Below, in pieces: positions 46,370-56,300 of a DNA stretch of 64,000 nt. The notes below the pieces were generated by a model that worked only from the letters and a program-made list of their open reading frames with translations, was not told where the DNA came from and searched no databases. The stretch covers positions 372,001 to 436,000 of the forward strand of contig NC_089319.1 in the NCBI RefSeq assembly GCF_036669915.1. Reading direction: 5' to 3'. Made by a program: the position numbers and the translations under genes. The first letter of the stretch is position 1; each line of letters begins with the position of its first letter. The DNA comes from Pocillopora verrucosa (Eukaryota > Cnidaria > Anthozoa > Scleractinia > Pocilloporidae).

Positions 46370-49300
46370 TATAGCAGGTAATTTAGTGTTGACAACTGGG
46401 TTGAAAACGTAAATTAGCCACCGTAAAGGGTAAAAAAGCTGACGTTTCGAGCGTTAGCCCTTCGTCAGAGCGATTGGGTCTGACGAAGGGCTAACGCTCG
46501 AAACGTCAGCTTTTTTACCCTTTACGGTGGCTAATTTACTTTTTCAACCCAGTTGTCAACAGTAAATTACCGGAAAAGAAATTTGCCGACAAAGAAGGTA
46601 CAATGCGTGTAAATGATTCCCTCCACAATGTGATTTTTGTTTTCGTGACGAAATGTTATAGGTTCTTGCAGGATCACATGACAAATTCATTCATAAATTT
46701 ATTTCACTCTTCCTATTTCATTTTCGTTTAAGTAAGTTTGGTAAAGTTTATGTTGTTTGTAAATGTCTGCATTTGTCACCTACTCAGAAACGCCTATCTG
46801 GGAAAAATTAAGTATGTAAAACTATGCGTGATTTCAAGAAGGGGGCTTTTATCATCGTGGAAACTTATGAGACATCAATAAATTTATCTTTACAAGTACT
46901 TACATCATCGCTCTGGTAAAACAGGGGCAGAAAAGTTGTCTCTAAAAGATTGTAAGCATGTTCACAGGCCCTGAAATATCGATCGAGAACAAATCACAAA
47001 GACAGCATGTAGATGCGGTTGAGTATAATGTTTATCAGGTTGGTGCGGACAGAGACTGTGTTTAGTTAACACAACCCTGAATATCAAAACTACAACAAAA
47101 ATTATACATCTGTTTTCAAACCAACGTAAAATTGCTTCAACTGCTACGATTAAAATTAACTTACTTTGACAGAAAGGAAGCTATTTTCAATCTCTCCATC
47201 TTGTCAACAGGAGCATTAATACCTGAAATAAAGTAAAACAAACGAGAAAAGTTTCAAGACAGAAGAACAAAAACTATGTAACTGACACCCGCAGTAGAAG
47301 TCTGCATTCAGTTAAATGTAAAATACGAGGTCCAACACAAAGAAAAGGTAATACTGATCGTAAACAAGCCCCACCTCGTCATATCTAAAAGAAGAGGTTT
47401 CGTAGTAAAACTTGGGAACAGGTCGGTCAGGTTTCATTTTCAGCAAAAAAAAATCTTTCTTATAGCTGAATTTAGCGTTTAAACACTTACAGTCTTGTAA
47501 CCCCTGGACCATATCTGGATCAAAGTTGATTCTGTCCACAGCTCCATTATCGAAATATGAACTGAAGATTTCTCTGACCTGTGTAACCAAAGATGAACAA
47601 TGGTCTCAAAACATGTCCAAAGATACATACCAGTGATTTGGTAAAAAAGGTTATAAATTAAGACACATGCAGATCTTACCTCTTTTAATATAAATACTTT
47701 CTCTTCTTCTGTTTCTTCAGAAGCAAATATTCTTTTATTGAAATCCTCTGCAACATTTGTAGAACAAAACATAGGCAAAATTGTTGGAAAAAAACCCTCT
47801 AATAGACAATTTTTAATGCTACATTGTTGTATTACTGGAAAAAAATTACAGTGTTGGTAAATCTAAATGTTAAATGAAATTAACATACCAACAGTAAGAC
47901 AGAACTGGAGAATGTTTAGCGCTCCTTCGCTTTTCATAAACTGCATGAAAGGAAACAGGGCAGACTGGGTATGAAGTATATCTGCTATGGAAAGATGAAG
48001 AGCCTGAAAAATAAACAAACATACAAACTAGCAAATGTAATTATCTCACATTACTCAGATAAGATGTTTTGCCTTTAAGAGAAAGAAAGCTAAATATTGC
48101 AGTGCTAGGCACTTAACTATTAGTGGTTATATTCCACATGCTAAATTTTTGCACAATTTATTGCTTGGACTCGAGAGCTTTTTTTTTGTCTCAATGACAG
48201 GATCTGAACTTTTAAAATATCTGTCTCCATAATATTCTTGAAGTTTGAACCTTCCTCTTTCACCAGAGAGAACATAACATAACAGTACCAAATTAAGGAA
48301 TGCTAGTGGATACAGCTATTATATGACCTTTCTAACAAAGGTGACATCTGTATCAATTCTGTCACAATTCAAATTCCTCCCTGTGTGACATGTCCATGAT
48401 TCACAACTTACCGAGCTCATAACTGGAGTCCTTGGTTTGGCAAACTTAGCAAGTAATGGCACTTTTGGAGAGGGTGGTTCTTCTGAGGCAACCATCTGAG
48501 ACATGGACATGACTTTGGTTTGAATAATATTATGAGAATTAATTGAATAACCCTTCTTATTATATACTCAACAAAATATCGCGTTTCTGATTGGTCAATG
48601 ATGAATGCATAAATAGGTTATAGAGTGCAATAGAGGTTATAGAGTGCAATACGGAGAAGTTGCCATGGAAACACCGGGGAAGCGCCAAATTTGAACACCA
48701 AATTATAAAAAAATGGCTGACAGCTGGTTTGCTTTGTCAAACCAAAACATCGTTGAGCAACTTAAAGAAAATGCGAAAAACAAAAACACGTTGAAAGCTA
48801 CACAGACCTGGTTAAATGTCTGGCAAACATGGGCGACTCAACGAAAAGTAAACCCAAAAATGGAAGAATACGAGCACAACATTTAATAACTGAAATTTAG
48901 CTTTTGAGTTCGGCTTGTAATATTTTCTGAGAAACTTTCAAGAACTTCACACTTGATTTACCTGTCACATTTTTGATTGGTTCAAATAAAACATGTGAGC
49001 ATTTTGGAACCCATTGAAGTGTTTTTTGTAGTACGTAAGGCGTGCAGAGTAGCGCGATGGAGTAATTTTGTTGAGAATATAATAAATAAAAAATCGTATG
49101 AACCTGCTCGTGCATTTCGTGATTTATGGTCACTCATGATGTTTTGAAAGTTCTCAAATTGCACTCGCCTACGGCTCGTGCAATTTTGAGAACTTTCAAA
49201 ACATCACTCGTGCCCATAAATCACGAAATGCACTTGCGTTCATACGATTTCCTATACTTACAGCATTACCCAACATGAAAGCAAAGTTAAAACTAAACAA

Positions 49301-52300
49301 CAACAATTACTTTAATACTTTATAAACAACAACTACAATGTGACATGTTGAAAAGAAACACCTACAGGTTCTTTGTCCAGAAGTAGAAGAAGCATGTTAT
49401 TCACAAAATCCTGAAAAGTTTAAAAAAATTAAGTTATCATAACAAAGTGTAGTATTTTAAAATTATAGCATTGCATTTAAAATGAATCAGACCATAAATT
49501 ACAGTCAACTTTTTAACAGTGAACTGACCGGATCTGATAGTTTGTCAACTGCTGTTAAAAAGACTGCACTGGCTAATAGTTCTCGCAGTAAGGACAAAAG
49601 ACTCCTGAAATTTGATAAGATCTGGTTAAAGCAATACAGAAAATCTTAAAAACAAATTAAATAATAGACTATTCAATGGATTGCTTACTAACATGTACTC
49701 TGTGTGGTTTGGTGAAAAAAGAAATGTTATGGCCACAACATACCTACACTGCAAGGAATTTGGAGGTAATATAACAGGAATAATAGACTCTGACAGTTTC
49801 CTCAGATAGTGAAGTTCCATTTGACGACTCTGCAGTGCACAATGCATCTTGGGTCCAAAGCGATCTAAAATGGCTGTCTGGATGTTGGCTGCAGAGCCTG
49901 ATGCTGTGACTGGATGAATACAACAAACAGTTACTTTTAGTCTTGTGAATTAATTATTTCTATTATAAACTCCATGTTATCATTATCATTATTATTCTAT
50001 ACAGATAAAGAGCACTGCTGGGTGATACCTTTTTGTTTTGTTGTCAAATACATCTCTAAATGCTTCAAACCTTCCTTGCCAACATTGTTAATAACAAAAG
50101 TTGGGAGATCAACCTGAGGAGAGAACAGATATTGATAGTAGTTCATGTATTGGGCTGGCAAAGAAGCATTGCTTAGCCTCATTGTAGGCTGAATTCCCAG
50201 ACCTGGTGTCATATGGCTATGCTAGTTGTTTTTTTGCCTTTTCTAACATTTCAAACATTCATTTACAGTTTGTAACACAGGAAATGTACCTTTTGTATTC
50301 TCTTTAACAACACTGCAGCCATGTATCTAATGCTTGCACGGATTTCATCCACACATATTTCACTACAGCTTAACTCTCTACAGGACAGTGAAGTGAGATA
50401 CAATTAGAGCAGAATTATTGTTAACAACAGTTTTATTTTAAGTAATCTAAATACATGTATGCATGATTCAAAACTGGTATACCAGTTTGCAGCCAACTCT
50501 CTTAGTGACAAATTGAATTTCAAAATGAAATACAGGAAAACTGTTCATTTTTTATTTAATTGCTACCTTAGTCTTTCTTGTATATGAATGTAACCAAACA
50601 TTTGGGTATAAACTCTAAATATGTAGGATTTGAATCATATGACATGTCTGTGATTATTGGACAGGAAACTCAGTAAAATATCACCTGGAGTAACTTTAAA
50701 GTAAATTATGATATAAATTATTTACATTTTACATTAATCTTTCTCTTCTATTATTAAATAAGAAAAAGTTTACCTGTACCAGCTGTACACATAGTTTTGA
50801 AGTAAGAGACCAAGAAACTGAAAATAAAAGGATACAATTACATATTAAATAAAATCAGCAAACAATATATACCTTATCAAAATGTAGTATGTCTGATGAG
50901 TGAATTCCATAAGTACAAGTCAGTAATCACATTCTATGACAAACCTCTTGTAATGCGGCATCTACAGATTCTGGAATAAAAAGGTCTTCCCATGGCTACA
51001 GATAAAAGAGAAGCAAGATTAGGAAATGGCTTACTTTGATCACTTTGTTGCTAAATTTAATATGAAATACCATTGGAAGATAATTTCATCCACCTAAAGT
51101 TAATTCCCTCAGTTGCTGATCATCTTAACTTAAGTGATAACAAACCTGCATTCAAACACCTTGGTCCTTACATCTTACAGCCACTTTTCAAAGTCATGAA
51201 ATTTTCCCTAAGTTACACCAGTCACTTTTGTTTAGAATAATATACTAGTTATCCCTTAATAGTTGACTTCCAGAAATGATTCACTTGTAAATTCTCCCTA
51301 TAGTATCCCCATCCAGCAAACAGGTAATGAGAAAACTCAAACTTATCAGGTATAGAAAGTGTTACCTTAATTTAACACATAATTCTTGTAACTAATTTGT
51401 AGGGAAATGTTTAGCAGCCAGAGGGGAGAATCAACAATCAGATCTTGGGAGTTGAGGGCTCATAAGTGACAGAAGCATTCCAAGCTGCAGCATTCCATTC
51501 CCAAGAACTAAAAGTGTACTTTTGCCATTTGGAATTCTTTTCATGATGTCAGAAGCAATGTTAGTCTCTACCCACGAGAGTTCAGGGGAATAGCGTTGAC
51601 CTTAAACATTATTAATAATTATTGCCAGAGCAAAAAGAGTGAAATATTAGTTGTGATACTTTTACCTTTAGCTTGGCTCTTGAAATCTCTGGTCTTTGTG
51701 CATTAAGAAGGAAATAATAAGATAATTAAAAAAAATTAATTTTTTATCACCCAATATATGTACAACAAAGGATTTAGTTATATCTGAAATTGAAAAGTGT
51801 AAATGTGCCTGAAGTAAGTCAATAAAATGTTTTGCCATTTTCAAATATAATTGGCATGCAAAGAACAAAGAATTTGTGATATTGTTATATACCTGTGACG
51901 TTGGCATTTTCTATTACCACAAATGGTACACTGCTTGGATGAGGATGCCTGTAACTTTTCACCTTCTTCATAATACTGTAGAAAAAGAGATTTTCACAAA
52001 CCATCAATAAATTTGTATACTATTAGGTATATCACTATTTATATCCACTCTTAATTCAACTACTAACACACGGCTAACATTCTTTCGGTTGGCTGATGTA
52101 CAATACCACTAGGCTCCTAAAGTAGAAACAGTTTATTATAATACAGTCAAGTACCTTTTTGCGAGGGCCCCAGTGCAGTAGTACAGAGGGTAAAACTGAA
52201 CAATAACTGGATATAAACAAGTCAAGATATGCAAGTGTTAGTAACATTAAGAACTACCAACTTAGAAGCTTGACAGAGAAAAAAATTATTGTTAAGGTAA

Positions 52301-53364
52301 CAACTAAGAATTAGATTCATGCGCACTTTTTGAAGTTTTAAAAGTTTTGTAACATAAAATGCAGGTCTCCTTTTCCTGGTTAAATGAAACTTTGGTCTCT
52401 TTAGACTTGAGCCAGTGCTGGTAATCAGCATCTCAGTTTGGGCATGCCCTTTAAAATCATATCCCAGATTTAGTGAGTAAGTTTTGCTTTCCAGCTGTTC
52501 ATTCACTATAAGTAAACTATTACCATGTATTTACTGCAAGATTTGAATATCTATGAATATGATGATCAAACTTTACCTAAAGACAAGGAATCCTACTGCA
52601 ACTCCAAAGGCAAGAATCCATATTCCAATGACTAATGGGGGACAACTAGTTACAAAAAAAGCTTAGAGTTACATTGATGCAAACACGTAATAACAATTTT
52701 TTTTGAAGAATAATCCAAGATATCTATAGATACTAATTTCCTTATATGGAGTAAGAGCGATATTCATAGTTGATCTCGTTACCGATATATCTCTCCCTAA
52801 ATTATTCCGACCCAAACCCTAAAAACCCCCTTTCTAACTAACACCCCTCATCAACATCAACTACTAATACTAAGCTTAATACGTCTACAGTAAGCTTACA
52901 ACATGTCACATGATCTTAAGTATTGGTATTTGAGTTGGACGTGAAAATATGGGTTCATAGAAATTTGTTAACTTTATAAGATCATAATCAACTAACAGCT
53001 TCAAAATCAAAATTGAAACAGAGAAGATAACCATAGACATACTGTGATCACTGATCTTCTCAGCTGGGCTACTTACGTACCGGTTACCAAATCACAGCTC
53101 ATTTTGGGTAGGGTGCTGATCAAACAACAAATATGAAAAAATGTAATAGAATACTAACCTGTAAAACTGGAACGTGAAGATAATCACAAAAAATGCTCCT
53201 GAAGCCAAAACGGGTCGAATTGTTTCTAGATTTTGACGATCCGATCTGATCATTTCGTAGACTACAGTGCCGTCATCCTTTTTATGTAGTACCCCTTGAA
53301 AAATCGAAGGCTCTCTACTTCGACGGACAGGTTCAACTTGCTTACACAAAGTAGTACACACCAT
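36481..53364 (-). CDS. SNX14: Sorting nexin-14 (PXA-RGS-PX-PXC), 39 exons
   Basis: ER-anchored protein of lipid-droplet/endolysosome homeostasis in animals. Modelled exons run from 53364-53159 to 36522-36481, about 895 aa (human about 946). N-terminal anchors: residues 50-68 and about 72-91. A 10-nt microexon (52107-52116) then precedes a CTICGNRKCQRHR cysteine motif as in SNX14. PXA: exons 50995-50945 to 49604-49529. RGS: exons 48003-47889 to 46970-46904. PX: 44499-44454 (FIISVERADV), 22-nt exon 43153-43132 (TRWDVA), 42614-42565 (RRYKEFFVLQSKLQEFHG), 41874-41759, 41679-41568. PXC: exons 39420-39364 to 37028-36972, ending SELFPAEELSSRN and TGA. All phases agree except in the weakly conserved linker 39964-39580. 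There the exon at 39609 closes in frame only with a donor at GAAG|GTGG (end 39587). Start: first Met; the frame upstream is open but has no Met. Confidence 0.92.
39512..39547 (+). repeat. (AAAC)n microsatellite
   Basis: About nine tandem AAAC units in an SNX14 intron, between the exons ending at 39420 and starting at 39580. Confidence 0.9.
40830..40902 (+). tRNA. tRNA-like sequence, Thr(GGT)-like anticodon, copy 1
   Basis: Cloverleaf pieces are present: 7-bp acceptor stem (GGCTTGT with ACGGGCC, two G-T pairs) and D-arm GCTCAATTGGTAGAGC containing the A box. The T-arm is ATGGGTTCAAATCCCGT, containing the B box. The anticodon loop CCGGTAT would read GGT (Thr). Position 33 is C instead of U, and the anticodon stem has an A-C mismatch, so it may be a tRNA-derived repeat rather than a working tRNA. 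A T-run follows within 10 bases. Confidence 0.5.
41075..41147 (+). tRNA. tRNA-like sequence, Thr(GGT)-like anticodon, copy 2
   Basis: Identical over the 73 bases to the copy at 40830-40902, with the same C33 and anticodon-stem mismatch. It is followed by a run of nine T where copy 1 has seven. The identity shows a recent duplication or gene conversion. Confidence 0.5.
41370..41520. repeat. Fold-back repeat, half copy, in an SNX14 intron
   Basis: It starts GAGGTAAGTTTCTAAAGAAA, continues through GGTAATTAG and GGCCACCGTAAAGAGTTT, and ends at the ACGTTTCGAGTGTT block. This is the left flank plus one arm of the element seen whole at 46325-46571. The second arm is missing. Confidence 0.65.
43841..44203 (+). 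CDS. Coiled-coil protein, single visible exon nested in SNX14
   Basis: A 120-codon plus-strand frame opens with GTG, directly after a possible acceptor (TTTCAAAAG at 43832-43840), so it is best read as a 3' exon whose first exon was not found. The protein is hydrophilic and strongly helical. RDRLETLYHQLAHIDQRLSQ and QAAASLENKFTQISRDLVEK show heptad-like spacing, and a basic C-terminus KTIRRGKNI precedes TGA. No family recognised. It lies antisense in the SNX14 intron between the exons at 44454 and 43153. Chance openness is unlikely given the regular helix pattern, but the 5' end is unproven. Confidence 0.45.
   Translation: MASLYNKAIVRKLYTPSIEHQANQSLALNFDRKTMEYERMRDRLETLYHQLAHIDQRLSQSELRLQMSMQQTQITQQAAASLENKFTQISRDLVEKEEGLKSAQKRWSKAMKTIRRGKNI
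44780..44900. repeat. Dispersed repeat with a short tandem duplication
   Basis: Contains GTAGCCTGTTCCAGGCGTTC-type text and a tandem 15-base duplication (GAGTGAGGTTGGGTC twice, about 44867-44896). It sits in an SNX14 intron. No coding role. Confidence 0.4.
45159..45215 (+). repeat. (ATA)n microsatellite
   Basis: About 19 uninterrupted ATA/TAA units in an SNX14 intron, between the exons starting at 45547 and 44499. Confidence 0.95.
45313..45401. repeat. 26-bp perfect inverted repeat with a 37-bp loop
   Basis: GACATGGTTTGATGCTACTC... at 45313-45338 is repeated as its exact reverse complement at about 45376-45401. It could form a strong hairpin. It lies in an SNX14 intron, 96 bases beyond an exon end. 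Confidence 0.75.
46325..46571. repeat. Fold-back (palindromic) repeat, most complete copy
   Basis: The palindrome at 46377-46571 has arms of about 90 bases that are almost perfect inverted copies. The inner hairpin is TTAGCCCTTCGTCAGA...TCTGACGAAGGGCTAA. A 50-base left flank (AGTTTCTTAAGAAACTGTGG...) is also found, inverted, at 2851-2900 and, direct, at 41373-41420. No ORF. Located in the SNX14 intron between the exons at 46904 and 46105. Confidence 0.85.
48557..49084 (+). mobile_element. Small element with inverted ends carrying a Crypton-like fragment
   Basis: The left end (TTATTATATACTCAACAAAA, 48557) is mirrored at the right end (TTTTGTTGAGAATATAATAA, ending about 49084), with a further shared CGCG block. 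Inside is a 57-codon plus-strand frame (48713-48886). The element occupies the SNX14 intron between the exons at 49366 and 48495 and is directly followed by a fold-back repeat. Confidence 0.55.
48713..48886 (+). pseudogene. Crypton-like recombinase N-terminal fragment
   Basis: 57 codons from ATG to TAA, including QNIVEQLKENAKNKNTLKAT and TWLNVWQTWATQRK. The pattern of an N-terminal helical (SAM-like, DNA-binding) segment, with NTLKAT...W...W, recalls the start of DUF3504/Crypton-type tyrosine recombinase proteins found in many animal genomes. The catalytic part is absent. The likeness is from memory and the fragment is short. Confidence 0.4.
49093..49249. repeat. Fold-back repeat, second family, copy 1
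   Basis: The arms are inverted copies separated by a few bases. TCGTATGAAC, TCGTGATTTATGG and TTTTGAAAGTTCTCAAATTG on the left pair with CAATTTTGAGAACTTTCAAA and GTTCATACGA on the right. Length about 157 bp, no ORF, in an SNX14 intron. Confidence 0.8.
51240..51450. repeat. Dispersed repeat copy in an SNX14 intron
   Basis: Contains the phrases CCAGCAAACAGGTAATGAGA, AGAGGGGAGAATCAACAATC and AGATCTTGGGAGTTGAGGG. They recur in the same order or inverted in the repeats at 8846-9271 and 63440-63650. Old and diverged. Confidence 0.45.
52107..52116 (-). other. SNX14: 10-nt microexon of SNX14
   Basis: GAGCCTAGTG lies between an acceptor (TTTCTACTTTAG) and a donor (GTATTG). Without it the second membrane exon (52645-52577, phase 2) cannot join the zinc-motif exon (51975-51893, phase 0). 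With it the frame closes as FRSLVYYEEGEKLQ. Supported by phase logic and splice sites, not by transcripts. Confidence 0.6.
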
Positions 53365-53399
53365 TCTCTGCCCAGTCTCTTCGCAGGTTAAAGTCCAAC
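53365..53399. promoter_or_regulatory. 35-bp head-to-head interval between SNX14 and REXO5 start codons
   Basis: The first Met codons of the two divergent genes are 35 bases apart, so their 5' UTRs must be tiny or overlap. The minus-strand frame upstream of the SNX14 Met stays open through the REXO5 first exon but offers no further Met. No TATA box is seen. A compact bidirectional promoter is inferred. Confidence 0.6.
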
Positions 53400-56300
53400 A
53401 TGGACGACAAGCCGGTAGGTCGTGTGTATAAGGTGGTTCTAAAACTCTGCTTTAATACCTCAATAAGAAGCAATTTTTCTTTGAAAATTATCTAATCGAA
53501 TTATTTCCATAAAATTTACTTGTCACCGTTTTATCCCACCTTTACTTAAAATGCAATTGCAGAAGGGAAACACGCGTGTTTCCTTCATGTACAGCTATGT
53601 ACAGCTGTATACTCATCCTTATGCAGCAGTTATTCACTCGATATCTCTATTTTGTAGGCTAAAAAATCAAGGAAAAGAAAACGGCCAAAATCAGTTTCTG
53701 GTAAATAAACACCTTAGTTACACATAGTCTTTTTCTTTTTCTATACATGTATTATTCACGAAACACTGTATCACAATCGTTTCTGGTTATGCAGGCAAAT
53801 TGATCCAGAACATAAATTTCGTTGTTATCAATTTTTTTTCCTGTGACAGAACCAGTAAAGAAGAGAAAAAAAAGTAAGGAGAAGAGTGAGAAGGAAGTGC
53901 AGAAGGTGAGTGAAAAAAGCAGAAGGACTTCAGCAGATTTTTTACTAGAGAACAGAGATTTTTATTGATGACTAGATATTCAAACAGTCCTACTCACAAA
54001 AGAGAGAGACTATTTAATGTGTTACACCTTAACATCAGTATGCATATTTTACATGCTGTTTTCTATACATTTCCTAAGGTAATGGCAAGGAGAATTTGTT
54101 TAAAAATCAAGAGCCTTCATTCTGGTGACCTTAATGTGTGAATTGAGGTGGTATTGTAAGGAGAAATTAGATGCTAGTCACTTTAAGGGGTTGAAGGGTT
54201 AACTGTAATTAAAACTAGTTATTTGAAAGGTGTGTGAAATTAGCTATTTGTGATTCTATGAATTTTATTATCATCCTTTAGCCAAAGATTATCCCTCATG
54301 CACATCAGTTGTTCAGGGTTGGAAAAAACACCAAAGAAAGAATTAAGATCTCAAAATTAGCAGATCTGATTTTCTTTGCATCCCTACGAGATGTTGATCC
54401 CAGATGCCAGTCTTGTCAGTCCTGGTGTCAGATAGAAGGTGCTGATAAAGTCCACAAAGTCATCATCATTCTTGTCAGTGGTGTGGGAGCAAAGGAATTT
54501 ATTGAAAATAAAGATTGTTTTCCCAAATGTAGCAGCTTCTTTGAGTTGGTAAGATTTTTTATCTGGTGTGTTGAGACAATTAAATGTTAAGTGGTTTCAA
54601 CCAATTTTGCTTTGATTTTATTTCCTTTTTCAGGGCTTAAACACCAAAGCATCAGGAACAGACTTTAGTGTCAAACTTCCTCATGAGAGCTTACTTTTTG
54701 TTGATATGCCAAAGAAAGAGTTAAAGAAATTGAGGAAAAGGCTGGAAAAGAGTGAGTGTTTAACCAAATGATGTACATGTTAATCTGTTTCAGATGTGAT
54801 GATTTTCCTCAATATATTTTTGTTATGATTTTGATGTATAGATCAGTGATTATAATTGATCCACCTGTAATTTGAAATCTTATTCAGCTAAATTTGGTAG
54901 AGAGGATTACAAATTAACTCTGGAGGAGATGCATGAAAATAACTTTCCACTGCCAAGTGCTGTCAGTGACAAGAATGGGGAAACAGAAAATGATGGTATT
55001 GGTGATAAATGCATATAATCTAGATATTAATAAGATACATGAAAAAAATTACTCAATTCTGATTAGTTTAAGATAAATGCAGTTTTCAGATAATTCATGC
55101 AGAAGAGGGTTAACTCAGTGCAAAGAAGTAACAAAACAGACTTAACAATTCCTTGAACTGTTTAGCCGGACTTTGAACTTTTTTGCGCCTTAAAGAACTG
55201 ATGTGAAAATATAAATAGGCACTTGTAAATTTTTTCAAAGACCACAAATTGCACTCGTCCTACTGGCTTGTGCAATTTTGTTAGTCTTTGAAAAAATTTA
55301 CTCATGCTTATTGCGCTAAAAATTGCACAAGAAACCATATGATTACGTATACTAATGATAACAGGTAATTGATATTTGTAATTTTAACCCTATCATTCCT
55401 ATGAGAGAGAATTTCTCCTTACATGTAAAATAAGTGTCATCAAGGTCACCATAGCAACTGGTCCACAGGGCACCAGGATATGGAATAAAAATCTGATATA
55501 GAATATGGGAGGGGAGGAGATGAGGGTTGCAAGTTTGCAAGTAAAGGCAATATCATGTATTAGTATGCAGAAAAAAAATTAGGTCGGTCTGCAGTTTCAT
55601 TAACACTAGTTTCCTTGTTTTTAGGGTTTATTTCAACTAAACCATTTAAGAAGTCTAAGAAATCTCCAGAGTCACCAATGTTTGCAATCGATTGTGAAAT
55701 GGTACTGTATGTTCACAAAATCATATCAATTATTCAAGAATTATAGATAAGAATTAATTGTTCTTCCATGTAAAGTGGGATTGGTAGTCAGTTCTATTAA
55801 TCAATAAAAACTTACCTCAGTTTTAATGGCCACATTGATTGATTTGTTGTCATTCATGTGTTTACTAGTGTAAGTCATCACTTGGAAAGGAACTCACAAG
55901 AATATCATTGGTTGATGAATCATGTAGGGTGGTTTATGACACACTTGTAAAACCACCCAGGCCAATAGTGGACTACAAAACAGAGTAAGTGACAGAAACA
56001 AATTTTCAGGGGCAAATTTACCTTAAACTATGTGTGTGATCATGATAAATAGTTTGGGCAGTTTTTAACTTACATTATGGACCTTGAACTTGGCTTATAA
56101 GAGAAATGCAGCAACTACTCTTGAATCAGTATTTCCCAAATTTTATTTGTTAACTTAGTTTTTCACATCAATTTCAATTATAAAGGTTTCCACCCTGTTG
56201 TGATACTTTTTTTTGTGTAGGTTTAGTGGAATCACTGCAGAAATGCTGGAGAATGTAACTACAACGTTAACTGATGTTCAGAAACATTTGGTAGATATTC

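Noticed and set aside
52222-52506. Minus-strand 94-codon frame as an SNX14 exon
   Set aside because: The 10-nt exon at 52107-52116 resolves the phase, and this frame has no similarity to the SNX14 N-terminal region.
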